A stretch of DNA of 12,029 nucleotides, taken from the NCBI GenBank assembly GCA_004555705.1, contig SFHI01000083.1:1-12029 (forward strand), written 5' to 3'. Below are positions 1 through 6,247 of the stretch, piece by piece; position 1 is the first letter of the stretch; each line of letters opens with the position of its first letter. The notes below the pieces were generated by a model. That model was not told the origin of the DNA, searched no databases, and saw only the letters and a list, made by a program, of their open reading frames with translations. The DNA is from Clostridiales bacterium. Lineage in GTDB: Bacteria; Bacillota; Clostridia; Oscillospirales; Oscillospiraceae. A program made the translations under genes and the position numbers.

Positions 1-102
1 GATATTCTCAGCATTTCGGCGAAAACGTACTGCTCTACGGGAGCCATGAATGGCTCCCCTACAGTAAGGACGAAGTGCGCTTGAAAACTGTAAACAACAA
101 TT
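1..102. repeat. Repeat element H (core 2 type, right half only)
   Basis: This is the right part of an intergenic palindromic element that continues off the left edge. It contains the palindrome GGGAGCCAT-GA-ATGGCTCCC (about positions 40-59) followed by CTAC, which corresponds to the GGGCGGCTA-type palindrome of elements E, F and G. It ends with GTAAACAACAATT at 90-102, matching the shared right terminal repeat. The first 30 bases (CAGCATTTCGGCGAAAACG and neighbours) resemble the spacer of element E. The palindrome sequence differs from the other copies but stays self-complementary. The reading frame open through 75-137 is repeat sequence, not part of the downstream gene. Confidence 0.7.
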
Positions 103-137
103 CACCTTCCCATCCTAATTCTGTCAGGAGGCATTTC

Positions 138-827
138 ATGGCCTATTCGATTTTTCAGCCCCAGCGGAGCAGACCCGTCCGGGGCATTCTGTTCGATATG
201 GACGGTGTCATTCTGGACACGGAGAAGCTCTACACCCGCTTCTGGCAGGAGGCGGGCATTGCCTGCGGCTATCCCATGACCCGGGAGCACGCCCTGGGGA
301 TGCGGAGCCTGAACCGGGCCGCGGGAGAAGCCCGTCTCAAAAGCTGGTTCGGCCCGGAGCTCAATTACGAGCAGGTGCGCCTGAAACGCTGCGAGCTGAT
401 GGACGCTTATATTGAGGAGCACGGCGTGGAGCCCAAGCCCGGCATCCGGGAGCTGCTGGCCTACCTCCATGACCGGGATATCCCGGCGGCCATCACCACC
501 GCCACCCCCATCGACCGGGTGCTGCGGCATCTGACCCCCCTGGGCCTGGAGAAGGGCTTCGCGGCCATCCGCACCGCCCAGGACGTGCCCCGGGGCAAGC
601 CCGCTCCGGACATCTATCTGGCCGGAGCCGCCGCGCTGAACCTTCCCCCGGAGGACTGCCTGGCCCTGGAGGATTCCCCCGTGGGAATTCTGGCCGCCCA
701 CGGGGCGGGCTGTATGGACGTGATGGTGCCCGACCAGGACCTGCCGGACGCGGATACCAAATCCCTCCTGTTCGGTCTCGCGGACAGCCTGACGGACGTC
801 ATCAGCCTGCTGGAATCCCTCCGCTGA
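138..827 (+). CDS. HAD-superfamily hydrolase, beta-phosphoglucomutase-like
   Basis: A 229-residue soluble enzyme of the haloacid dehalogenase superfamily, probably a small-molecule phosphatase or phosphomutase. The motifs are in order: motif I FDMDGV near residues 19-24 with nucleophile Asp20 and acid/base Asp22; an all-alpha cap of subfamily I type (about 30-95); motif II Thr in AAITTAT (about 117); motif III Lys in RGKPAPDIY (about 154); and motif IV LEDSPVG (about 175) with the Mg-binding acidic pair. Length and motif spacing fit the DhaG/YcjU/GPH-like group. The start is ATG 138 because AGGAGG lies at 126-131, 6 bases upstream; an upstream in-frame start at 75 lies inside repeat element H. 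The substrate cannot be told: phosphoglycolate, beta-phosphoglucose and other sugar phosphates are all possible. No clear promoter or terminator is visible; element A follows 9 bases after the stop. Confidence 0.9.
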   Translation: MAYSIFQPQRSRPVRGILFDMDGVILDTEKLYTRFWQEAGIACGYPMTREHALGMRSLNRAAGEARLKSWFGPELNYEQVRLKRCELMDAYIEEHGVEPKPGIRELLAYLHDRDIPAAITTATPIDRVLRHLTPLGLEKGFAAIRTAQDVPRGKPAPDIYLAGAAALNLPPEDCLALEDSPVGILAAHGAGCMDVMVPDQDLPDADTKSLLFGLADSLTDVISLLESLR

Positions 828-836
828 AACGATCCC

Positions 837-1086
837 GATAAATTGTTGTTTGAAATTGTGCGCATAAAAAACGCTGTCATTGCGAGCCAGTGCGCTTGAG
901 TGGCGTGGCAATCCCCCGGTTGAATGGAACCAGGTAGCGATTACCACCAAGAACCGTAACAATCCCCATTTTTGGGGTGCTATTCGGTATATTTTCCCTC
1001 TAACCGGGGGATTGCCACACCACTTAAGCGGACTGGTTCGCAATGACAGGTAATTTGCAATGCACCCTTTCATACAACAATTTCCC
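837..1086. repeat. Repeat element A (core 1 type)
   Basis: A 250 bp palindromic element filling the gap after the HAD gene. The left terminal repeat GATAAATTGTTGTTTG starts at 837; the right end is a decayed copy (TACAACAATTTCCC). Inside are long imperfect inverted arms: left TGTCATTGCGAGCCAGTGCG through GGCAATCCCCCGGTT (about 878-925) and right AACCGGGGGATTGCC through GGTTCGCAATGACA (about 1003-1048). The central spacer is not shared with the other copies. The arms could form a long hairpin. There is no credible reading frame; the open frames across it on the minus strand are GC-rich shadows. Confidence 0.88.
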
Positions 1087-1102
1087 TTCCCCGTAAAACA
1101 GG

Positions 1103-1131
1103 TTGCTTCCCGGCGGGATTTATGCTATAAT
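1103..1131 (+). promoter_or_regulatory. Sigma-A-type promoter for the export-protein/HIT operon
   Basis: The -35 box TTGCTT is at 1103-1108 and the -10 box TATAAT at 1126-1131, with a 17-base spacer and an extended -10 TGC just before it. The predicted transcription start near 1138 leaves a leader of only about 20 bases before the ATG at 1161. The promoter starts 16 bases after the right end of element A. Confidence 0.8.
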
Positions 1132-1160
1132 GTTTAGAAAATGGTTTTTAGGTGGATGAA

Positions 1161-1637
1161 ATGCTGATCAAGTACATTTCCATTTTTTTCGTATCCATGG
1201 TGCCCCTGATTGAGCTGCGGGGGGCCATTCCCATTGCCATGCACATGGACCTGGATCCGCTTCCCTCCATTGCCGTGTGCGTGGTGGGGAATATGCTTCC
1301 GGTGCCGGTGATCTACTTTTTCGCCCGGAAGTTTCTGCTCTGGGGCATGGGCAAGCGGTTCATCGGCGGCGTCTGCCGGTTTTTCCACGACAAGGGGGAG
1401 CGGGCCGGACGCAGGCTCACCTCCGGCCGCTTTGGCAAATACGGCCCTCTGGTGGCGCTGATGCTGTTCGTGGGCATCCCCATCCCCGGCACCGGCGCCT
1501 GGACCGGGACCCTGGGCGCCAGCTTTCTGGATATGGGCGGCAAGGAGACTGCCGTGGCCGTCTCTCTGGGAGTAATCATTGCGGGAATCATTATGACCGT
1601 GGTGAGCCTTTTGGGCTTTCATGTATTCGGTCTTTAA
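1161..1637 (+). CDS. Small multi-drug export protein family (COG2426) membrane protein
   Basis: A 158-residue integral membrane protein. It shows the signature blocks of the Sm_multidrug_ex / COG2426 family: PLIELRGAIPIA (15-26), GNMLPVP (43-49) and FVGIPIPGTGAWTG (103-116). Hydrophobic segments lie at about 3-24, 35-58, 96-121 and 131-156, with a basic cytoplasmic stretch (GKRF...GERAGRRL) at 64-86. The paired Pro/Gly-rich half-helices resemble the re-entrant loops of DedA-type transporters. The family name comes from a weak drug-export observation and the physiological substrate is unknown. The start is ATG 1161, 5 bases after AGGTGG (1150-1155); the in-frame GTG at 1152 overlaps that ribosome binding site. 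It lies 17 bases upstream of the HIT gene and probably shares its transcript. Confidence 0.85.
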   Translation: MLIKYISIFFVSMVPLIELRGAIPIAMHMDLDPLPSIAVCVVGNMLPVPVIYFFARKFLLWGMGKRFIGGVCRFFHDKGERAGRRLTSGRFGKYGPLVALMLFVGIPIPGTGAWTGTLGASFLDMGGKETAVAVSLGVIIAGIIMTVVSLLGFHVFGL

Positions 1638-1654
1638 AACAGGAGGAAACCAAA

Positions 1655-1996
1655 ATGTCTGATTGTCTGTTCTGCAAAATCATCGCGGGAGAAATCCCCT
1701 CCACCAAGGTCTACGAGGATGACCTGGTTCTTGCCTTCCGGGACATCGCGCCCCAGGCGCCCACCCATGTGCTGGTGGTTCCCAAGGCCCATATCGCCGA
1801 CTGCGACGCCGTCACCGCCGAAAACTCCAGCCTGGTCGCCCACATCTTCCAGGTGATTCCCGCCATTGCCAAAGCCGAGGGTCTGACGAACGGCTACCGG
1901 GTGGTGTCCAACTGCGGCCCCGACGCGGGCCAGACCGTGCAGCATCTGCACTTCCACATCCTGGGCGGCCGTCCCCTGACACTGGAAATGGCTTGA
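1655..1996 (+). CDS. HIT-family (HINT-like) nucleotide hydrolase
   Basis: A 113-residue protein with the full HINT-subgroup pattern. The N-terminus MSDCLFCKIIAGEIPS carries the Cys4/Cys7 pair often seen with zinc, followed by VYEDDLVLAFRDIAPQAPTHVLVVPK. Asn87 is in VVSNCGPDAGQTV. The histidine triad QHLHFHILGG has His97, His99 (expected nucleophile) and His101. Such proteins hydrolyse purine phosphoramidates such as AMP-lysine; the cellular role in Firmicutes is unsettled. Length (113) is standard. The start is ATG 1655, 8 bases after AGGAGG at 1641-1646; the open frame running up to 1277 is a shadow of the upstream gene. The stop TGA at 1994-1996 lies inside the -35 box of the thiT promoter, so the gene ends without its own terminator. 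Confidence 0.93.
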   Translation: MSDCLFCKIIAGEIPSTKVYEDDLVLAFRDIAPQAPTHVLVVPKAHIADCDAVTAENSSLVAHIFQVIPAIAKAEGLTNGYRVVSNCGPDAGQTVQHLHFHILGGRPLTLEMA

Positions 1997-2020
1997 CAAA
2001 TTCTCTTTTTTCGCTATAAT
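1993..2020 (+). promoter_or_regulatory. Promoter of the TPP riboswitch-thiT unit
   Basis: A consensus -35 TTGACA lies at 1993-1998 and a consensus -10 TATAAT at 2015-2020, with a 16-base spacer. The -35 hexamer contains the stop codon of the HIT gene. Transcription should start near 2027, about 20 bases before the TPP aptamer. Confidence 0.85.
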
Positions 2021-2045
2021 GTAGCAAGATCGCAAAAACAATTTC

Positions 2046-2137
2046 GTCTTCGGGGAGCCGGATGCGTCCGGCTGAGAGTGGGTAATGCAGCCCAGACCCG
2101 TGAACCTGATACGGCTAGTACCGTCGGAGGGAAAGAT
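2046..2137 (+). promoter_or_regulatory. TPP (thiamine pyrophosphate) riboswitch aptamer, THI box
   Basis: The conserved TPP aptamer elements are present in order: CGGGGAGCC (2051-2059), a 7 bp hairpin AGCCGGA/TCCGGCT (2056-2062 with 2067-2073, loop TGCG), CTGAGA (2072-2077), ACCCGTGAACCTGATACGG (about 2096-2114) and GTCGGAGGGAAAG near 2123-2135. These match the THI-box consensus for the pyrimidine- and pyrophosphate-sensing helices. It is followed by an intrinsic terminator and thiT, so TPP binding should reduce expression of the thiamine transporter. Confidence 0.95.
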
Positions 2138-2158
2138 GCACATATGAGACGCAAAATG

Positions 2159-2201
2159 TGTCGCATTGCACCTGGACGGGTTTGCAATGCGATACTTTTT
2201 T
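2159..2201 (+). terminator. Riboswitch-controlled intrinsic terminator
   Basis: The perfect 10 bp stem TCGCATTGCA (2161-2170) / TGCAATGCGA (2183-2192) is followed by T6 at 2196-2201. It lies between the TPP aptamer and the thiT ribosome binding site (2206-2211), as expected for an expression platform acting by transcription termination. The competing antiterminator pairing was not worked out. Confidence 0.85.
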
Positions 2202-2220
2202 ATTCAGGAGGTTTGCTTTT

Positions 2221-2832
2221 ATGGCAGCCAATTCTTCCCGCACCCATATCCTTACGGAGAGCGCCATCATGGTGGCCCTGGCCACGGTGCTGAGCATGCT
2301 CAAAATCTGGGAGGCCCCCTATGGCGGCTCCGTCACCATTCTGTCCATGGCCCCCATCATCGTCCTGTCCATGCGCAGAGGGATTAAGGTGGGCCTGTTC
2401 GCAGGCTTTGCCCACTCCCTGATCCAGCTCCTGCTGGGCCTGGGTACGGTGGCCTATGTCCCCACCCCCATGGGCATCGTGGTGTGCATCCTGACGGACT
2501 ACATCCTCCCCTTCACCCTGCTGGGCCTGGGCGGACTGTTCCGGGATGTGAAGTTCACCGGCAATTCCACCACCAACCTGTTTATCGCCGCCGCCCTGGG
2601 CGCGCTGCTGGTAACGGTGCTCCGCTACGCCTGCCACATTGTTTCCGGCGCGGTGATCTGGTACGCTCTGGACCTGGAGTGGTACGCGGACGATCCCAGC
2701 CACATTGTCTTCCAGCACGGCCCCTGGATGTTCTCCGCGATCTACAACGGTGGCTACATGATCCCCGAAATCATCGCCACCGTGGTTGGCACCCCCATCC
2801 TGACCAAGGCCCTGTCCAAAGTGAACTATTGA
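2221..2832 (+). CDS. thiT: Thiamine ECF transporter S component ThiT
   Basis: A 203-residue integral membrane substrate-binding component of an energy-coupling factor transporter, taking thiamine into the cell with the shared EcfA/A'/T module encoded elsewhere. It is a ThiT/YuaJ family protein with about six membrane segments. Residues at the expected thiamine-site positions are present: Trp30 in LKIWEAPYGGSVT, Asp93-Tyr94 in LTDYILPF, His139 and Trp147 in LRYACHIVSGAVIW, and Asn176 in YNGGYMIPE. It is slightly longer than the roughly 180-190 residues common in the family, through a longer loop (DLEWYADDPSHIVFQHGP). The start is ATG 2221, 9 bases after AGGAGG; an in-frame ATG at 2158 lies inside the riboswitch terminator and is rejected. 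The upstream TPP riboswitch independently supports the function. Confidence 0.95.
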   Translation: MAANSSRTHILTESAIMVALATVLSMLKIWEAPYGGSVTILSMAPIIVLSMRRGIKVGLFAGFAHSLIQLLLGLGTVAYVPTPMGIVVCILTDYILPFTLLGLGGLFRDVKFTGNSTTNLFIAAALGALLVTVLRYACHIVSGAVIWYALDLEWYADDPSHIVFQHGPWMFSAIYNGGYMIPEIIATVVGTPILTKALSKVNY

Positions 2833-2837
2833 TGCGA

Positions 2838-2879
2838 AACGCCGTCCCGGGCAAACTGCCCGGGGCGGCGTTGATTTTT
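2838..2879 (+). terminator. Intrinsic terminator after thiT
   Basis: A 16 bp stem (2838-2853 with 2857-2872, one G-U pair, loop AAC) is followed by GATTTTTC. It starts 5 bases after the thiT stop and separates thiT from the convergent SLH gene, whose stop is at 2882. On the opposite strand the hairpin lacks a T tract. Confidence 0.9.
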
Positions 2880-2881
2880 CC

Positions 2882-4063
2882 TCAGCTGTAATACCGGGTG
2901 GGTTCCGTGATCCTCCCGGAGACCTGATACATGAGCTCCGCGGCCTGGGCCCGGGTCAGAGGCGCTTCCGCGTCCAGGGTCAGCCCCGCCTCCTCTACGG
3001 CCCGCAGAGCGTATTCCGCCCAGGCAGGGACCTCTTCCTTTTCCTCCCCCGCCGCTTTCAGGCCCAGCGCGTTCTGCACCATCACCGCCGCCTCTGCTCC
3101 GGTAATGGGTTTCTCCGCGCCGAAGGTCTCCTGATCCGGCAGTCCCGCCGTCAGCCCGCTTCGCACTGCCGCGGCCACATAGGGCCGGAGCCACTGGGGG
3201 ATGTCATCGGTATATCCCGTGAGCGTGACCTCTTCCTTGGGAAGCTCCAGGGTTTTCACCAGCATGGCCGTAAATTCCCCCCGGGTGACGGTTTTCTCCG
3301 GCTGGAAGCAGGCGTTTCCGTCCAGCCGTTCCCCCACAAAAATGCCGGTGTTTTTCATCCACTCCGCTGCGAATTGGCAGCTCAGGCCCTTGGTGTCGGT
3401 GTATTGGGTACCATCCGTGGCTTTCAGAATGGTCACCGTTACGGTGGCCTCCCGGGACACCTTTCCGGCGGGGTCCGTGGCCGTAAATACGAAGGAGTCC
3501 ACCCCCACCTTATTCTTTTTGGGGGTGTAGGTGAAGCTGCCGTCCGCACCCAGCTCCACGGTGCCCCGCTTGGGCTGCCGGGTGACGGTGAAGGTCATGG
3601 GCTGCCCCTCGGGGTCGGAGACCTTCAGCTTTCCGGTGACACTCAGGTTTTTGTAGGTCTCCACCGCGCAGTCCTCCGCCACCGGGGGCTTGTCCTCCCT
3701 GCCCCGGATGGACAGGGTCAGGGCCGTGTCAGGGCCCACACTGTTTTCATAGATCGGCAGATACCCCACCTGAAGCTCCCGGTCCTCCTCTCCGGGAACG
3801 GGGGTGAAGGTCATTTTTCCCACCTGCTCCGCCGTCAGAATGTCCCCCGGCCGCAGAATCCGGCTGCCCAGGGCCAGGGTCCCCGCCATTTCCTGGGGCA
3901 GGTCCGTAATGCAGATTCCCGCGATTTCCTCAGTACCCGAAAAATCTTCCGCCGAGAAGCAGTAGACACTGCCGCAGTCCACCTCCGCCCCCGCCGCCGG
4001 GACAATCAGGTACCCCATTAGGGCCACTGCCGCCAAAACCAGGGCAATACGCGTTCGAAACAT
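2882..4063 (-). CDS. Secreted cadherin/Ig-like and S-layer homology (SLH) domain protein
   Basis: A 393-residue exported protein. Residues 1-26 form a signal peptide (MFRTR, hydrophobic core, AAGA cleavage region). Residues about 27-125 are an unrecognised N-terminal region. Residues about 126-215 are a bacterial cadherin-like/Ig-like domain: KPPVAED, then VSDPEGQPMTFTV, GTVELGADGSFTYTP, and GVDSFVFTATDPAGKV, a pattern common in tandem adhesin repeats but present once here. Residues about 220-385 hold two clear and one weaker SLH-type repeats (FQPEKTVTRGEFTAMLVKTL; FGAEKPITGAEAAVMVQNAL; APLTRAQAAELMYQVSG), which normally anchor proteins to pyruvylated cell-wall polymer. The start at 4063 is set by GGAGG seven bases upstream; the longer frame to 4144 runs into element E. 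The gene is monocistronic and convergent with thiT. The biological role is unknown; surface attachment or wall architecture is likely. Confidence 0.85.
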   Translation of the reverse strand: MFRTRIALVLAAVALMGYLIVPAAGAEVDCGSVYCFSAEDFSGTEEIAGICITDLPQEMAGTLALGSRILRPGDILTAEQVGKMTFTPVPGEEDRELQVGYLPIYENSVGPDTALTLSIRGREDKPPVAEDCAVETYKNLSVTGKLKVSDPEGQPMTFTVTRQPKRGTVELGADGSFTYTPKKNKVGVDSFVFTATDPAGKVSREATVTVTILKATDGTQYTDTKGLSCQFAAEWMKNTGIFVGERLDGNACFQPEKTVTRGEFTAMLVKTLELPKEEVTLTGYTDDIPQWLRPYVAAAVRSGLTAGLPDQETFGAEKPITGAEAAVMVQNALGLKAAGEEKEEVPAWAEYALRAVEEAGLTLDAEAPLTRAQAAELMYQVSGRITEPTRYYS

Positions 4064-4106
4064 ACCAATACCTCCATGAATCACCATGTGTAGTTCAAAT
4101 CGGGCA

Positions 4107-4293
4107 AACGATAAATTGTTGTTTGAAGATTTCAAACACATCACATTGCTACCGTAGGGGCGGCTATTAGCCGCCCGAAACGATCCGTATTTTGAGCATT
4201 TCCGTTAGAACGGAGTGCTTTTGCAGACGAAAGGCTACGGGCGGATAATATCCGCCCCTACGATAACGAATCGGAAAACAACAATTTATCGTT
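4107..4293. repeat. Repeat element E (core 2 type, intact)
   Basis: A 187 bp element with perfect 18 bp terminal inverted repeats AACGATAAATTGTTGTTT (4107-4124 and, inverted, 4276-4293). Inside are two short near-perfect palindromes: GGGCGGCTA-T-TAGCCGCCC near 4157-4175 and GGGCGGATA-A-TATCCGCCC near 4239-4257, each with a CTAC/GTAG flank, separated by about 60 bases of spacer. It lies in the divergent gap between the SLH gene and ansA. Its reverse complement matches element F at 172 of 181 positions by eye, without gaps. Confidence 0.93.
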
Positions 4294-4361
4294 CTCCCTC
4301 TTTTGCAGGTATTGTTTGCCATTTTTGGCGGGATTATTCCACCTGCCAATATTTCTTCTTA

Positions 4362-4390
4362 TTGACCCCGCCGCTTCCCGGGGGTATAAT
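4362..4390 (+). promoter_or_regulatory. ansA promoter
   Basis: The -35 TTGACC is at 4362-4367 and the -10 TATAAT at 4385-4390, with a 17-base spacer. The predicted start near 4397 leaves a leader of about 26 bases, so no riboswitch or attenuator fits upstream of ansA. The interval 4294-4361 between element E and this promoter shows nothing recognisable. Confidence 0.82.
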
Positions 4391-4422
4391 AGGGGCACAA
4401 ACAAAAAGGCGGGAGGAACCCC

Positions 4423-5412
4423 ATGAAGAAGAAAATACTGCTTCTGACCACCGGCGGCACCATCGCCTCGGTCCCCGGGGGCCAGGGTCTGGAGCCCCAG
4501 CGCAGCGACGTCATGGAGCGGGAGCTGGAGCAGCTTCGCACCTATTATGACATCACCGTCCGGGACGTGATCTGCCTGGACTCCTCCAACATCCGCCCCG
4601 AGGAGTGGCAGCTCATCGCCCGGAGCATTTTTGAGGGCCGGGAGGGCTTCGACGGCATTGTGGTGTCCCACGGCACCGATACCATGGCCTACACCGCCTC
4701 CGCCGTGACCTTCATGCTGCCGGACATCGACCTGCCGGTGGTGTTCACCGGCTCCCAGCTGCCCCTGGCGGACATGCTCTCCGACGGACCGGACAATCTG
4801 CGCACCGCCTTTGCCATGGCCGCCTCCGGGTATCCCGGGGTGTTCCTGGCCTTTGACCGGAAGGTGATGCTGGGCTGCCGGGCGGTGAAGGTACGGGCCT
4901 CGGGCTTTTCCGCCTTTGAGAGCGTCAATGCCCGTTACGCCGCCCAGGTCAGCAACCGGGGGCTGGTGGTGGACGAGCGGGTGCTGCCCCGTCCCTCCGG
5001 CCCCGCCCGGCTCTGCGTGGAGATCAGTCAGAACGTCTTTCTGCTGAAGCTGACCCCGGGCCTGAATCCGGCGGTATTCGATATGCTGGCCGCCATGGGC
5101 TACAAAGGCATCGTCATTGAAGCCTTTGGCCTGGGGGGCGTCAACGTGCTCCACAAGGGCCTGCGGGGCATCCGCCGGGCGGTGGAGGACGGCATCAGCG
5201 TGGTGGTCACCACCCAGTGCCTTTACGACAGTGCCAATCTGGAGGTGTACCAGGTGGGCGGGAAGCTGCTGGAGCTGGGCGTCATCCAGGCCCGGGACAT
5301 GACCAGCGAGGCCGCCATGACCAAGCTCATGTGGGCCCTGGGCCAGGGCCTGGACCCGGAGCAGATTGCGAAGCTTTTTTCCCGGAATCTCGCCGGAGAA
5401 GTTACCCCATAA
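4423..5412 (+). CDS. ansA: Type I (cytoplasmic) L-asparaginase
   Basis: A 329-residue enzyme hydrolysing L-asparagine to aspartate and ammonia. Its active-site blocks match the asparaginase/glutaminase family: TTGGTIAS with nucleophile Thr13, DSSN (53-56), VVSHGTDTMAYTA with Thr85-Asp86, and RAVKVRA with Lys156. There is no signal peptide, and the length matches AnsA (about 330-340) rather than the secreted type II enzyme. The C-terminal half carries VIEAFGLGGVN and VVVTTQCLYDS, typical of type I enzymes. The start is ATG 4423, 6 bases after GGGAGG (4411-4416). It is a single-gene unit with its own promoter and terminator. The ammonia and aspartate it makes could feed NAD synthesis by the neighbouring genes, but that link is speculation. 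Confidence 0.94.
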   Translation: MKKKILLLTTGGTIASVPGGQGLEPQRSDVMERELEQLRTYYDITVRDVICLDSSNIRPEEWQLIARSIFEGREGFDGIVVSHGTDTMAYTASAVTFMLPDIDLPVVFTGSQLPLADMLSDGPDNLRTAFAMAASGYPGVFLAFDRKVMLGCRAVKVRASGFSAFESVNARYAAQVSNRGLVVDERVLPRPSGPARLCVEISQNVFLLKLTPGLNPAVFDMLAAMGYKGIVIEAFGLGGVNVLHKGLRGIRRAVEDGISVVVTTQCLYDSANLEVYQVGGKLLELGVIQARDMTSEAAMTKLMWALGQGLDPEQIAKLFSRNLAGEVTP

Positions 5413-5416
5413 CCCC

Positions 5417-5449
5417 AACGCCCGCTTCCCAATCAGAAGCGGGCGTTTT
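5417..5449 (+). terminator. Intrinsic terminator after ansA
   Basis: A perfect 12 bp stem AACGCCCGCTTC (5417-5428) / GAAGCGGGCGTT (5436-5447), loop CCAATCA, continues into TTTTC. It begins 4 bases after the ansA stop and lies just upstream of repeat element B. Confidence 0.9.
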
Positions 5450-5463
5450 CGTGCCAAACGGTC

Positions 5464-5630
5464 AGATAAATTGTTGTTTACGCGTGCACACCTGAAAGAA
5501 CACTGTCATTGCGAGCCAGTGCGCACACTGGCGTGGCAATCCCCCGGATTTTCCGAGAAGTTCGACACCAGTCTGCGGACTGGTTCGCAATGACAACTTC
5601 TTTTTTAGTGCTGTAAACAACAATTTATCT
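5464..5630. repeat. Repeat element B (core 1 type, internally deleted)
   Basis: A 167 bp element with perfect 18 bp terminal inverted repeats AGATAAATTGTTGTTTAC (5464-5481; inverted 5613-5630). The core has the left arm ACTGTCATTGCGAGCCAGTG through GGCAATCCCCCGGAT, but the right arm keeps only the outer part (ACACCAGTCTGCGGACTGG then TTCGCAATGACA), having lost the inner GGGGGATTGCC. Small local stems remain: CCAGTG-CGCA-CACTGG and CCAGTC-TGCG-GACTGG. It fits exactly between the ansA terminator and the pncA promoter. Confidence 0.92.
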
Positions 5631-5641
5631 TTCCCCCTTAG

Positions 5642-5669
5642 TTGAAAAAACCGTGGAATATGATATACT
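5642..5669 (+). promoter_or_regulatory. Promoter of the pncA-nadE-adenylyltransferase operon
   Basis: The -35 TTGAAA is at 5642-5647 and the -10 TATACT at 5664-5669, with a 16-base spacer and an extended -10 TGA before it. The leader would be about 30 bases, leaving no room for an NAD-sensing riboswitch. The promoter begins 12 bases after element B. Confidence 0.75.
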
Positions 5670-5704
5670 GTGAAAAGAAAACAGATTTGCAGGGAGGAAC
5701 TGCC

Positions 5705-6232
5705 ATGAAAAAATTCCTGATCGTTGTGGATATGCAGAAGGATTTTGTGGATGGAGCGCTGGGGTCCCCGGAGGCAATGTCCATTGTTCCCAATGTGGTG
5801 CGCAAAATTGAGGGCTTCGACGGCGAGCTCATTGCCACCTTCGATACCCACCACGTAAATTACATGGACACCGCCGAGGGAAAGAAGCTTCCTGTGCCCC
5901 ACTGCATAAAGGGCACCCCAGGCTGGGCCCTGGACAGCGCCGTGGCCGCCGCTCTGGAGCAGAAGGGCTTCACCGCTGTGGAGAAGCCCACCTTCGGCAG
6001 CACCGCCCTTCCCGGGGTTCTCCGGGAAAAAGCCAGGGAGGAGGATTTCAGCATTGAGCTGGTGGGACTGTGCACGGATATCTGCGTGGTATCCAACGCC
6101 CTGCTGCTGAAAGCTCATTTCCCGGAGAAGCGGATTTCGGTGGACGCCTCCTGCTGCGCGGGGGTCACCCCGCAGAGCCATGACGCGGCCATCGCCACCA
6201 TGGCAAGCTGCCAGATTGACATTCTGAATTGA
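5705..6232 (+). CDS. pncA: Nicotinamidase (isochorismatase-like cysteine hydrolase)
   Basis: A 175-residue cytoplasmic cysteine hydrolase deamidating nicotinamide to nicotinate and ammonia, the entry step of Preiss-Handler salvage. The catalytic triad is visible: Asp9 in IVVDMQKDF, Lys94 in VEKPTFGST, and Cys127 in GLCTDICVVSNAL. The nicotinamidase-type metal site is suggested by ATFDTHH (Asp47, His49) and PVPHCIKGTPGW (His66), which separates it from plain isochorismatases. The length is typical of small PncA proteins (about 175-215). The start is ATG 5705, 7 bases after AGGGAGG (5691-5697); an in-frame upstream TTG at 5642 belongs to the -35 box. It is followed 15 bases later by nadE in the same operon, and pncB lies 1.6 kb downstream; the context strongly supports nicotinamide as substrate. 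Confidence 0.92.
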   Translation: MKKFLIVVDMQKDFVDGALGSPEAMSIVPNVVRKIEGFDGELIATFDTHHVNYMDTAEGKKLPVPHCIKGTPGWALDSAVAAALEQKGFTAVEKPTFGSTALPGVLREKAREEDFSIELVGLCTDICVVSNALLLKAHFPEKRISVDASCCAGVTPQSHDAAIATMASCQIDILN

Positions 6233-6247
6233 TTGGAGGAATGGGCT

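Noticed and set aside
102..1073. 323-codon minus-strand frame across the HAD gene and element A
   Set aside because: Translation is Gly/Gln/His-rich without motifs, spans a repeat and opposes a well-supported gene.
4064..4144. Promoter for the SLH gene formed by the end of element E on the minus strand
   Set aside because: A TTGAAA and a TATCGT at 16-base spacing can be drawn, but the -10 match is poor and no independent support exists.
4258..5457. 399-codon minus-strand open frame opposite ansA
   Set aside because: Low-complexity His/Gly/Pro-rich translation opposite a clear enzyme; a GC-rich shadow frame that runs into repeat E.
5670..5704. NAD-sensing riboswitch upstream of pncA
   Set aside because: The leader is only about 30 bases and has no stable aptamer-like fold.
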